Source of the DNA: Magnetococcus marinus MC-1
GTDB lineage: Bacteria; Pseudomonadota; Magnetococcia; Magnetococcales; Magnetococcaceae
DNA: 64,000 bases
Assembly (NCBI RefSeq): GCF_000014865.1
Contig: NC_008576.1
Location: forward strand, 1,455,501-1,519,500
Reading direction: 5' to 3'
Every line of letters begins with the position of its first letter. Position 1 is the first letter of the stretch. Position numbers and translations under genes: made by a program. This document shows, in pieces, positions 51,889-60,348 of this stretch. The notes under the pieces are model-generated. The model was given only the letters and a program-made list of their open reading frames with translations. It was not told the origin of the DNA and searched no databases.

Positions 51889-52820
51889 CATCCCGACTGG
51901 CCGCAACGGAGATTGAGGCCCGCGCCGTGGCGGCCTATTGGGGCATGGCGATGGGTGATGCCCTCGGCGCAACGGTTGAGTTTATGATGCCTGCTGAGAT
52001 TAAGGCTAAATATGGCAGGCATGACCAAATAATCGGCGGTGGTTGGCTGCATCTTAAAAAGGGGCAGGTAACGGATGATACCACCATGGCCTTGGCCTTG
52101 GGTGAAGCGATTTTAGAACGGTCCGGGAAATTTGATCCCATTGCCATTGGCGATGCCTTTGATCGCTGGATGCAGAGCAAGCCGGTGGATTGTGGCAATA
52201 CGGTACGCCGGGGCATTGTCCATTTTCGGCAACATCGTCAGAGCGGTCAGGTCATGGTGCCGGAGGGTGAGTTTGATGGGGGGAATGGTACTTGTATGCG
52301 TACGCTACCCTTGGCGTTGGCTACCCTAGGCATGGCCGATGAAGAGATGGTGCAGGCATCACGCATGCAGTCGCACATTACCCACAACCACCCGTTGGCC
52401 GATGCCGGTACCGAGTGTATTAACCGCATGCTGCATATTGCGCTACACGGCGGTAGCTTGGCAGATATGAGCACTGGTCCAGTGCAGCGCTTGATCAATG
52501 AACATAAAACCTTCACCTACCGTCGCAAGCGTGAGCCCAGTAATCCCGATGGTTTTATTGTGGATACACTGAGGGCCGTCTTTTTCTCGCTGTTTAGCAC
52601 CGATAGCTTTGAAAGTTGCCTGATTGATGTGGTGAACCGTGGGGGTGACGCCGATACCACTGGTGCCATTGCGGGTATGGTGGCAGGGGCGTTGTATGGT
52701 CTACCCGGCTTGCCCAAAGCTTGGTTTAAGGCGTTGGATGCTGAGGTGGTGCGTGCCTGTGAGGCGCAGGCTGTGGCATTGATCCGGACCAACACGGTGC
52801 TTCAGGCTAAGGTCGCGTAA
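51867..52820 (+). CDS. draG: ADP-ribosyl-dinitrogenase reductase hydrolase
   Basis: A 317-residue DraG that removes ADP-ribose from NifH and so reactivates nitrogenase. The binuclear-metal motifs are intact: GMAMGDALGATVEF, VTDDTTMALALGE, SHITHNHPLADAGTE and NRGGDADTTGAIAGMVAGA. The ATG at 51867 lies inside the end of nifQ, implying coupled translation. Unlike the common draT-draG arrangement, draG is here in the nifB-nifQ operon while draT is beside nifH. Confidence 0.93.
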   Translation: MLWSRNVTSRLAATEIEARAVAAYWGMAMGDALGATVEFMMPAEIKAKYGRHDQIIGGGWLHLKKGQVTDDTTMALALGEAILERSGKFDPIAIGDAFDRWMQSKPVDCGNTVRRGIVHFRQHRQSGQVMVPEGEFDGGNGTCMRTLPLALATLGMADEEMVQASRMQSHITHNHPLADAGTECINRMLHIALHGGSLADMSTGPVQRLINEHKTFTYRRKREPSNPDGFIVDTLRAVFFSLFSTDSFESCLIDVVNRGGDADTTGAIAGMVAGALYGLPGLPKAWFKALDAEVVRACEAQAVALIRTNTVLQAKVA

Positions 52821-52845
52821 GGGGGGCCCTTAAGGCAGTGCTAAG

Positions 52846-52875
52846 CGCCCCTTGGCAGGGCTCTGGTAAGGGGCG
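52846..52875 (+). terminator. Weak stem between draG and pncA
   Basis: CGCCCCTT (52846-52853) and AAGGGGCG (52868-52875) can pair over a 14-nt loop. There is no T-run; it may only attenuate. The draG-pncA gap is 112 bp. Confidence 0.35.
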
Positions 52876-52932
52876 ATGGGTGAGTTGTCTAAGGCTGATG
52901 ATCTGTGTGACCGTAAACCAGGGGGGTTGACC

Positions 52933-53496
52933 ATGACTGCCTTTAACGAGGCCGATGCGCTGTTGATCGTGGATGTACAAAACGATTTTTGCCCTGGTGG
53001 GGCGTTGGCGGTACCGGATGGGGAGCAGGTGGTGCCGGTGATCAACCAGTGGATTGAGGCCATAGCGGCGGCGGGGGGTAGCATTATTGCCTCCCGGGAT
53101 TGGCATCCAGCAGACCATGTGAGTTTTGCGTCGCTGTGGCCAGTACACTGCGTGCAGCAGCAGCCAGGGGCGGCGCTGCATGGGGATCTTCGGCTGCCCG
53201 AGTCGGCGGTGGTGGTAAGCAAAGGCACGGAGCAGAATCAAGACAGCTACTCGGCCTTTGGGGCGGAGGGGTTGGCTGAGCTGCTGCAACAGCGCGGCAT
53301 TCAGCGGTTATGGGTGTGTGGCTTGGCCTTGGACTATTGTGTTAAAGCCACGGCGTTGGATGGGGTGGCGGCGGGTTACACGGTGAATCTGATTACCGCG
53401 GCTACCCGTGCGGTCAATCTGCACCCTGAGGATGGTCACCGCGCCCTACATGCCTTAAAACAGGCTGGGGTGTTGATGGTTGAGGCCAATCCATGA
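52933..53496 (+). CDS. pncA: Nicotinamidase / pyrazinamidase
   Basis: A 187-residue isochorismatase-fold amidase. The catalytic triad lies in LLIVDVQNDFCPGGALAVPDG (Asp), VVVSKGTEQNQDSYSAF (Lys) and WVCGLALDYCVKATAL (Cys). The metal site is in SRDWHPADHVSF. It hydrolyses nicotinamide to nicotinate and ammonia. The ATG at 52933 follows CAGGGGGG. It overlaps pncB by 4 bp. Its place next to draG is notable because DraT releases nicotinamide. Confidence 0.92.
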   Translation: MTAFNEADALLIVDVQNDFCPGGALAVPDGEQVVPVINQWIEAIAAAGGSIIASRDWHPADHVSFASLWPVHCVQQQPGAALHGDLRLPESAVVVSKGTEQNQDSYSAFGAEGLAELLQQRGIQRLWVCGLALDYCVKATALDGVAAGYTVNLITAATRAVNLHPEDGHRALHALKQAGVLMVEANP

Positions 53497-54833
53497 ACCA
53501 TTCGACGGCGGTGGAACAGACCCCGGCCCTGCTGACCGATCTCTACCAGCTAACCATGTTACAGAGTTATTGGAAAGAGGGGATGGCGCAGAGCGCCATC
53601 TATGATTTTGGCATGCGCAGCCTGCCCGGATGCCGTAACTATCTGGTTATGGCCGGGTTGGAAAGTGTGCTGGAGCTGCTGGAAAGTCTGCATTTTACGG
53701 CGCAGGATTTGGCCTATTTAAGCACCCTTGGGCTGTTTGGCGATGATTTTCTAAGCTGGTTACAGGATTTTCGTTTTACCGGTACCGTACACGCCTTGGC
53801 CGAGGGTACGCTGTTTTTCCCTCCTGCCCCGATGCTGCTGATTGAGGCCCCGTTACCCCAGGCTCAGTTGGTGGAAACGGCGGTGATGAACCAGCTGCAT
53901 TTCCAGACATTGGTGGCCAGTAAGGCCGCCCGTGTGACCCAAGCCTGTCAGGGCAAGCCCTTTATGGAGTTCGCCTTGCGCCGCACCCACGGTATGGATG
54001 CCGGCTTAAAGGCCAGCCGCAGCGCCTATTTGGCGGGGGCCTCTTTAACCTCCAATGTGGAAGCGGGGCGGCGTTGGCAGATTCCGGTCTCTGGCACCAT
54101 GGCCCACGCCTTTGTGCAGGCCCATGGGGATGAATTGAGCGCTTTTCGAGCCTATGCCGCGCTCTATCCGGAGGGGGCCTTGTTGGTGGATACCTACGAT
54201 ACCCTACAAGGGGTGCGTCACGTGATCGCCTTAGCGAAGGAGCTGGGGACAGCGTTTCGCATTCGCGCCATCCGACTGGATTCGGGCGATCTGGTGGCTC
54301 TGGCCAAAAGCGCCCGCCAGATGTTGGACGAAGCGGGTTTGTTACAGATGAAAATCTATGTTTCCGGTGGGTTGGATGAACACTCAGTGGCTCAACTAGA
54401 GGCCAGTGGCGCGCCCATTGATGCCTATGCGGTGGGTACCTCACTGTGGGTCTCCGAAGATCTTCCGGCAACCTCCTGTGTCTATAAATGCGCCGTCTAC
54501 GGGGGGCGCCCGGTTATGAAAAAAGCCACCGGTAAGCGTTCTCTGCCCGGCTTTAAACAGCTCTATCGACATCAACAGGATGGACGTTTTAGCCACGACT
54601 GTATTGAGTTGCGCGATGCCCAAGCCAGCGGAACCCCCCTGTTACAGCGGGTTATGGTGGATGGCAAGCGTGTCAACCGCCCTGCCAATCCCCTCGCCGA
54701 GGCGCGTGAGCGCTGCGCCGAACAGCTGCGGCAACTCCCCGATGAGCTGTTGGGTCTAACGCAGGCCAGCACCCCTTATCCTGTGCAGATCGGGCCGCAT
54801 TTGACAACCTTGATCGAGCAACTGTGCGGTTGA
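53493..54833 (+). CDS. pncB: Nicotinate phosphoribosyltransferase
   Basis: A 446-residue PncB/NAPRTase: LTDLYQLTMLQSYWKEG, FEFALRR-type motif spelled FMEFALRRTHGMDAG, SGTMAHAFVQAHGDE (active-site His), IRLDSGDLVALAK and YAVGTSLWVSED (phosphate loop). It converts nicotinate plus PRPP to nicotinate mononucleotide, the second salvage step after PncA; the two genes overlap by 4 bp (ATGA). It closes the run that begins at nifB. Confidence 0.92.
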   Translation: MNHSTAVEQTPALLTDLYQLTMLQSYWKEGMAQSAIYDFGMRSLPGCRNYLVMAGLESVLELLESLHFTAQDLAYLSTLGLFGDDFLSWLQDFRFTGTVHALAEGTLFFPPAPMLLIEAPLPQAQLVETAVMNQLHFQTLVASKAARVTQACQGKPFMEFALRRTHGMDAGLKASRSAYLAGASLTSNVEAGRRWQIPVSGTMAHAFVQAHGDELSAFRAYAALYPEGALLVDTYDTLQGVRHVIALAKELGTAFRIRAIRLDSGDLVALAKSARQMLDEAGLLQMKIYVSGGLDEHSVAQLEASGAPIDAYAVGTSLWVSEDLPATSCVYKCAVYGGRPVMKKATGKRSLPGFKQLYRHQQDGRFSHDCIELRDAQASGTPLLQRVMVDGKRVNRPANPLAEARERCAEQLRQLPDELLGLTQASTPYPVQIGPHLTTLIEQLCG

Positions 54834-54867
54834 TGGCGTGTTCTGCCTTCGACATGCAACCCCTGTT

Positions 54868-54883
54868 TGTTGGGTTTGCGACA
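54868..54883. promoter_or_regulatory. NifA upstream activator site of an uncharacterised gene
   Basis: TGTTGGGTTTGCGACA fits TGT-N10-ACA; its GG-TTTGCGACA part is shared with the nifE site (36033-36048). It is about 77 bp upstream of a -24 box. Confidence 0.7.
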
Positions 54884-54922
54884 AACAGTGTGATCCTGTG
54901 TATGTGTGTAATATAATAAAAA

Positions 54923-54935
54923 TATCAATATGTTA
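54923..54935 (+). promoter_or_regulatory. IHF site between NifA site and sigma-54 promoter
   Basis: TATCAATATGTTA is a perfect match to WATCAANNNNTTR, midway between the NifA site and the -24 box in a strongly AT-rich stretch, the standard architecture of NifA-dependent promoters. Confidence 0.65.
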
Positions 54936-54951
54936 TGTTATTCTTCCAGGC

Positions 54952-54966
54952 TGGCACAGGCCATGC
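54952..54966 (+). promoter_or_regulatory. Sigma-54 promoter of the gene at 55013
   Basis: TGGCAC-AGGCC-ATGC gives consensus -24 and GG-N10-GC spacing, 47 bp before the ATG at 55013. Confidence 0.75.
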
Positions 54967-55012
54967 TTTATGGGGGGCAGGAGAACTAACTTAATTACGA
55001 GGAGGTGCGGCT

Positions 55013-55573
55013 ATGCTGCTGGAAACGTACGAGAAGAATGAACTGCTGATGACCACCAATGTCTATGGTAAAACGGCGGATGGCGAGAACATGGCCTTTC
55101 GCGGGGACTTGGTGCTAATTGAAGGTGAGTACCACGAGCTGTCTGGTAAAAAATTGGCTGCAAAAGCTGTTTTGGGTCAAGCGGTTATGCTGGCCGATGC
55201 CACCAAAATTAAATTGGTCAGTGGTTGTCTGCGTATGGTGGAGCAGCTACCGATCTTTGTTGAAAAATATGGCAAAGATTTGGGCGCGGAGTGCACCCCC
55301 ATCTTCTTTGTACTCAACCTGCGTGGCGAGTACATGGTCGAGCTGGAAGGCAAAAAATATGTGCTGTTAGGCCAAGAGCGGGCCATGGTGTGGAACGAAT
55401 TGATGGACCTGTTCTATCTTGAGAAGGGCGATTTTAAAGGTCTCTCCGCCGAAGATAAAATGATCACCATGTACGATGGTGCAAAAGATTATAAGCCAAA
55501 AGCCAATCTTATGCCCTTTACCGAAGTAAAAAGCCACATTTGTGAAATTGCCGAAGCAGGTGGGGCGATCTAA
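55013..55573 (+). CDS. Uncharacterised protein under predicted NifA/sigma-54 control
   Basis: A 186-residue soluble protein from the ATG at 55013 with GGAGG at 8 bp. I recognise no family. The N-terminal half is beta-rich (TTNVYGKTADGENMAFRGDL, LVLIEGEYHEL) and contains a single central Cys (VSGCLRMVEQLPIFVEKYG). A hydrophobic strand FFVLNLRGEYMVELEGKKYVLL precedes the helical C-terminus, which includes a second Cys (KSHICEIAEAGG). There is no signal peptide and no Cx2C motif. The promoter has NifA, IHF and -24/-12 elements, and a strong terminator follows, so it is a single-gene nif-regulated unit. A nitrogenase-related role is expected, but its nature is open. Confidence 0.7.
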   Translation: MLLETYEKNELLMTTNVYGKTADGENMAFRGDLVLIEGEYHELSGKKLAAKAVLGQAVMLADATKIKLVSGCLRMVEQLPIFVEKYGKDLGAECTPIFFVLNLRGEYMVELEGKKYVLLGQERAMVWNELMDLFYLEKGDFKGLSAEDKMITMYDGAKDYKPKANLMPFTEVKSHICEIAEAGGAI

Positions 55574-55594
55574 GATAAGGGTCTCTTCAAAGAG

Positions 55595-55624
55595 CGGGGG
55601 TCTGTATGGACCCCCGTTTTTGTT
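55595..55624 (+). terminator. Rho-independent terminator
   Basis: CGGGGGTC (55595-55602) pairs with GACCCCCG (55609-55616), followed by TTTTTGTT. It ends the NifA-controlled single-gene unit. Confidence 0.88.
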
Positions 55625-55647
55625 CAAGGCTGTTTAGGAGGCGTGTC

Positions 55648-56043
55648 ATGGAACGTGTCGATCTGCCCTACGATGAGCTAAAGATAATCGCGGGTGGTCA
55701 AGCCCCTGCCGCGACAGTGGTGGCCGAGGCGCGGGCGACTTTACAGCAGCAGGGGTGGTGCTATGAACCCGTGGTGGCGTTTAATCTGGATGGCTCTTTG
55801 CATGCATTGAACCCCACCACACCCCAGCTGGTGGCCCTGCATGAATTGGCCAAAGATTGGGACTTTGAGGGGGATTTTACGGTACCCATGATGATCATTG
55901 GTTATGAAGAGGCTTTTAACCTTTGCCAAGCCGTGGGTATGGATTGGGATGGCTTTTTAGCCCTGCCCATGTCCGAAAAAATCGCCCATCTGCACCAGCA
56001 TGGTTATGCCGAGTGTGCCCAGGTGTTGGCAACAGCCCTCTAA
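55648..56043 (+). CDS. Uncharacterised protein downstream of the NifA-controlled gene
   Basis: A 131-residue acidic protein from ATG 55648, preceded by TTAGGAGGCG. No family is recognised. It shows VVAFNLDGSLHALNPTTPQLVALHELAKDWDFEGDFTVPMM, then a helical end with FNLCQAVGMDWDGFLALPMSEKIAHL and a Cys near the C-terminus. It follows a strong terminator, so readthrough is needed if it shares the upstream promoter; no own promoter was identified in the short gap. Confidence 0.55.
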   Translation: MERVDLPYDELKIIAGGQAPAATVVAEARATLQQQGWCYEPVVAFNLDGSLHALNPTTPQLVALHELAKDWDFEGDFTVPMMIIGYEEAFNLCQAVGMDWDGFLALPMSEKIAHLHQHGYAECAQVLATAL

Positions 56044-56103
56044 CCACGGGGGCACTTGTCGCCCATGTTGCCCGTGTCGATGGGGTGATCTTTCCTTCCG
56101 CCA

Positions 56104-58938
56104 TTATTCTTGCTGCTGGTTAGCAATGAGGGTGCGCATGCTATCCATAAGCTTATCTAGGGCAACGGGTTTGCATAAATAGTCACTCGCCCCAGCAGCT
56201 AGACATTGTTGTCGATCTTCCTCCATAGCCTTGGCGGTCAGGGCGATGATGGGGAGTTGGGCAAAACGTTGATCCTGCCGTATGCGCCGCATCGCCTCAT
56301 AACCATCCATATGGGGCATCATGATATCCATAAGCACGCAGTTGATTTGAGGGTGCTTCTCCAGTTCCGCAATCGCCTTCTCCCCATCCCGGGCAATAAA
56401 CACCTTATCGGCCCGCTTTTGTAAGCTATGCGCCAAAGAGAAGGTATTCCGCATATCATCATCGACAATCAAAATCTGAATGGGGGGGGTACCTAACGGT
56501 GCAACCTGTTCGGTACTTTCAGGTTCGTTTTCGTCAGGGCGTTGCCTATGTGAGAGTGTGTTAGTGAACGATTTTATGGGTTTGGTGTCAGGTTTGGCTT
56601 GCTCTGGGTTGGGGGCAAGCCAAGTGATAAGCGCTTGGAACAGAGCATCGCTCTCTACCGGTTTGGAGAGATAACCATTGGCACCGTGGCTAAGGCAGAG
56701 CTCCCGGTCCCCAGGCATCGCGCGTGCGGTAAGCGCCAGTATGGGCAGGTGTTGAAGGTGGGGCTGCCGGCGAATGGCCTCAATGGCCGCATATCCGTCC
56801 ATCTCCGGCATCATAATATCCATAAACACTAGGTCGACTTCGGGGTGTTGGCTCAGTACATCCAACGCCTGTTTGCCATTATAAGCGCTGAGCACCAACC
56901 CCACCCGATCTTCCAACATTTTTTTAAGCGCAAACACATTGCGCCGGTCATCATCCACTACCAACAGGGTGGTGGTGTGGGATCTAAAGTGAGTGATGGC
57001 CTCCACCTGTTCACTGGGGCTTAGGGGGTTTTCTGGTTCCATCTGCTCCCCCCTCCCTGCTTGGTGTTCCAGGTTTGGGCTCTCCAGAGGAAGGATAAGC
57101 GTAAAACAAGAGCCTTTGCCAGGAGCGCTCTCTACCTGGATTTCGCCCCCCAGAAGCGCCGCAAATTTACGGGAGATGGTCAACCCTAGCCCCGTGCCAC
57201 CATAGGCGCGGCTGGTGGTGCCGTCCGCTTGGCGAAAGGCTTCAAAAATAAGCTCGCGTTTATCTTCTGCGATACCGATGCCGCTATCGGTTACAGAGAT
57301 CATAAGCGCGTTTTTATGGGTTAAATCACTGTTCATAAAGATACGATGGGCTTGGGGCTTGTGGATGGCGACCGTCACATGACCACTCTCGGTAAATTTA
57401 AAGGCGTTAGACAGAAAGTTGCGCACCACCTGTTCCGCTTTGGGCCAGTCGGTGGCCAACTCTTTGGGCAGGTCGTCGGCGATGCTCCAATGAAACGCCA
57501 GGGATTTTTGCTGGGCAACGGGTTTAAAGGTGCGCTCAAGCATCTGTGGCAATGCCTGTAAAGGACGGCTCTCGACATAGAGATCCATGCGCCCGGCTTC
57601 CACCTTGGATAGATCCAGAATATCATTAATTAAGTGCAATAAATCGCGCCCACTTTCATAGATAACCTGGGCCGATTCCACTTGGTCTTCCGATAAATTG
57701 CCCTCTTCATTGTTACTGAGCATTTTAGCGAGGATCAGCAAACTGTTCAGCGGGGTGCGTAACTCGTGGGACATGTTGGCCAAAAATTCCGACTTATAGC
57801 GGCTGGCATTGGCAAGTTCATGGGCTTTGACCTTAAAGACGTCCGCCGCCATGGCCATGGCACCGATCTCATCACTGCGGCCACGTCCAGGGATCTCAAT
57901 ATCTTGCTTGCCACGGGCCAACCCCGTAAGGGCAACAGTCATGGCGTGAATGGGCTGAGAGATGTTGCGCCCAATGCGCCACGCTAAAAAAATGCCTAAC
58001 ATAATGCCTAACAGCGATACCCCACGGGTGATTTGCAGCGTTTCGTGAACCGCAATGTCCATCTGCTGTTCCACGACCCCTTGTTGCTGTTCAGAGAGCT
58101 GTTTTAAGCGATTGGCCAGATATGCGATCTGAGAAGCCTCGCCCCCCATTACCACATAAATCAGGTGCAGGTAAGCCCGCGAAGCTTGCACCATTTTATT
58201 AAAGTTTCTTTGAAAAGATTGGGTTAACTCGGTAAGTTCTTGAGATTGAGTCGAGGCTATCAATGGGCTATTGTGGTTGCTAAGTTCAAGTAATTCTTGA
58301 TTAAGTTGTTTGAGATGTTGATTGGTATTCGCCACCAAACGGGCATTGGGTTTAATTAAAAAACGCATGGCATTGCGCTGCACCAAAGCCAGTTGCACAA
58401 GGGCATGATCAACCCGTTCGGCCCCTTGCCTATCTTGGTTGTTGAGCAATTGGCTGTGTAGGGCATTGAGTCGCAGTAATACCTGATCGCCGCCATCCTC
58501 TAACTGCTCAAAAGCCATTTTGTCACGCAATAAGCGCTCTTCAATCGCCGTATCAAAATTTTCAGCATAGAGCTTAAAATGGGCATCCATCTGGGCCAAT
58601 AGGGCGGCGCGTTGAGGGTCTTTAACTCGGCTGCGGGCTTCGTCCATTTGCCGGGAGATGGTCTGTTGCATCTCCTTAACCCGATGGGCTAAACCTTCAT
58701 AACCAGAATAGGTGTAAGCCAATACACCCCGGTGTAGATCCAGTACATTGCGTTCTAGGGTGAGGATTTCGCGAAGATGGCTGTTGGTTTGTCCATACTG
58801 TTTGAAATGATAGATCGCCCGATCAAGGCTTAGATTGGTGACCATGGATTGGGCCACAATAAGTGCAAGGATCAGGGAAAAGCCCAATAAAATACGGATG
58901 CCAATGGAGCGCCTAAAGGATCGAGGCATGCTGAACAT
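56104..58938 (-). CDS. Hybrid sensor histidine kinase with two receiver domains
   Basis: A protein of about 944 residues. A membrane helix near 10-33 (IRILLGFSLILALIVAQSMV) is followed by a long helical periplasmic region and a second helix (SLLGIMLGIFLAWRIG). HAMP comes next, then HisKA with phospho-acceptor His in NMSHELRTPLNSLL, and HATPase_c (GIGIAEDKRELIFEAFRQ, RAYGGTGLGLTI). Two receivers follow with Asp in LVFMDIMMPEMDG and CVLMDIMMPHMDG. The start at MFSMPRSFRR (58938) avoids an upstream non-membrane leader. It lies 59 bp after a Tat-exported solute-binding protein and forms an operon with it and another hybrid kinase. The phosphorelay output is unknown. Confidence 0.9.
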   Translation of the reverse strand: MFSMPRSFRRSIGIRILLGFSLILALIVAQSMVTNLSLDRAIYHFKQYGQTNSHLREILTLERNVLDLHRGVLAYTYSGYEGLAHRVKEMQQTISRQMDEARSRVKDPQRAALLAQMDAHFKLYAENFDTAIEERLLRDKMAFEQLEDGGDQVLLRLNALHSQLLNNQDRQGAERVDHALVQLALVQRNAMRFLIKPNARLVANTNQHLKQLNQELLELSNHNSPLIASTQSQELTELTQSFQRNFNKMVQASRAYLHLIYVVMGGEASQIAYLANRLKQLSEQQQGVVEQQMDIAVHETLQITRGVSLLGIMLGIFLAWRIGRNISQPIHAMTVALTGLARGKQDIEIPGRGRSDEIGAMAMAADVFKVKAHELANASRYKSEFLANMSHELRTPLNSLLILAKMLSNNEEGNLSEDQVESAQVIYESGRDLLHLINDILDLSKVEAGRMDLYVESRPLQALPQMLERTFKPVAQQKSLAFHWSIADDLPKELATDWPKAEQVVRNFLSNAFKFTESGHVTVAIHKPQAHRIFMNSDLTHKNALMISVTDSGIGIAEDKRELIFEAFRQADGTTSRAYGGTGLGLTISRKFAALLGGEIQVESAPGKGSCFTLILPLESPNLEHQAGRGEQMEPENPLSPSEQVEAITHFRSHTTTLLVVDDDRRNVFALKKMLEDRVGLVLSAYNGKQALDVLSQHPEVDLVFMDIMMPEMDGYAAIEAIRRQPHLQHLPILALTARAMPGDRELCLSHGANGYLSKPVESDALFQALITWLAPNPEQAKPDTKPIKSFTNTLSHRQRPDENEPESTEQVAPLGTPPIQILIVDDDMRNTFSLAHSLQKRADKVFIARDGEKAIAELEKHPQINCVLMDIMMPHMDGYEAMRRIRQDQRFAQLPIIALTAKAMEEDRQQCLAAGASDYLCKPVALDKLMDSMRTLIANQQQE

Positions 58939-58997
58939 AGGGTGTGCTCCGCTCACAAGAGAGTGTAAACCAACGTCGTAGGTCACTTGTTATCGCT

Positions 58998-60284
58998 TTA
59001 AGACAATAAAAACTCATGCCAACGCGGCAAGCTATATTCATAGGTGTTCATCACCGTGTTCCATACCGCGACATGACTAAAACGGTGCCAGTATGAGCCG
59101 CCATTGCGAACGCTACCCTTGCGAACCGCAACATGGCCCTCTGGCCCAAGCAGATCCTCAGAGGCTGGTTTGCCCTCATACCAATAGTTCCACTCAGCGG
59201 GGCTAAGTAGAGGGCGGGAGCGTTGGGGGTTGGAGATGTAGTAACCCTGGCGGGCCACAAACGCACCCGGCCAGCCCGACAACCACCAATTCATGTAAGC
59301 GTAAGCCATATCCTCAACACGCCCACGGGTTTGTGACGAAAGGCACATCACACCATGCCAAGCGCGGTAGCCCTCTTTGGGCGCGGCATAGGCTGCGGGA
59401 ATGCCCTGTTCATTGAGGTCGGCGACTGCCGGTGAAAACATACTGGCAATCACCGCTTGCCCTGAGGCAATCATCTCGGCTGATTCGGGTACCGAATTCC
59501 AAAAACCACTAAAGTGACCATTCCGCTTATAGGTGATCAAAATATTAAACAGTTGATCCACCTCCTGCTCGGTCATATTGCCTATATCGGCAAACTGCAT
59601 CATCCCTTTGGCTTGGACCGCCAGAGCCAGATCAAACAGACCAATGGTGGGTTCGTTGACAATGGCAACTCGGCCCCGCCAACGTTCATCCAACAGCCAA
59701 CCCCAGCTTTCGGTTTCATAGGCTCGACCTTTGGGGATGGTACGGGTGTCATAGCCAAAGGCATCCACATTGTGGACATAAGGGAGAAAACTGATTTGAG
59801 CGGTGGGTTTGGCCCCTAAAGTACCATCGGCTTGGACATATAACAGGGTATACGGCGCATCCCCAAGCCCCAAATTGGCCTCGGCGGTAAGGCGTCCCGT
59901 TTTGCTAAGGTCGTTGATCTCATGCCAATAATTTATGCGTCGTATATCAAGAGGCTGTATGGCTTGGGTCCGCCAAAGAATGTTCATGCTGTTGGACCAT
60001 TGCTCATAGATGTCAAAACTTTCCGGGCGCGATGCCGCACGCTGTTGGACCCGCGCACTACCGCCTGGGTGAAACTCAATGGCAAAGCCCAGGTCAGCCT
60101 CGGCCTGCTTGCGTATGGGTTCACGCAAGGTGACATGGGTGCCCAAAACCCGTAATACAGGTTTGGCCGCCTGTACATAGGGGGCACCCAACACCCCGCT
60201 GGCCGCTGTAGCGGCGGTTCCTTGCAGAAAACGTCGGCGGCTAAGATCGCTGGGGCTTTGTTGGGGTGTGGGTAACTCAGGCAT
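58998..60284 (-). CDS. Tat-exported extracellular solute-binding protein (PotD-like)
   Basis: A protein of about 428 residues with a twin-arginine signal LSRRRFLQGTAATAASGVLGAPYVQA. A periplasmic-binding-protein fold of the spermidine/putrescine (cluster D/PotD) type follows: VLGTHVTLREPIRKQAEADLGF, NVDAFGYDTRTIPKG, WRGRVAIVNEPTIGLFDLAL and ASGQAVIASMFSPAVADLNEQG. The ATG at 60284 has GGAAG at about 8 bp. No ABC permease or ATPase is nearby; it is flanked by two hybrid histidine kinases. It probably presents a ligand to the kinase sensor rather than feeding a transporter (inference). Confidence 0.82.
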   Translation of the reverse strand: MPELPTPQQSPSDLSRRRFLQGTAATAASGVLGAPYVQAAKPVLRVLGTHVTLREPIRKQAEADLGFAIEFHPGGSARVQQRAASRPESFDIYEQWSNSMNILWRTQAIQPLDIRRINYWHEINDLSKTGRLTAEANLGLGDAPYTLLYVQADGTLGAKPTAQISFLPYVHNVDAFGYDTRTIPKGRAYETESWGWLLDERWRGRVAIVNEPTIGLFDLALAVQAKGMMQFADIGNMTEQEVDQLFNILITYKRNGHFSGFWNSVPESAEMIASGQAVIASMFSPAVADLNEQGIPAAYAAPKEGYRAWHGVMCLSSQTRGRVEDMAYAYMNWWLSGWPGAFVARQGYYISNPQRSRPLLSPAEWNYWYEGKPASEDLLGPEGHVAVRKGSVRNGGSYWHRFSHVAVWNTVMNTYEYSLPRWHEFLLS

Positions 60285-60348
60285 CGGTGGCTTCCTAACC
60301 AAAATTTTAAATAGAAGGGGCTATCCATCCAGGTAAGGTGTGAGCATC

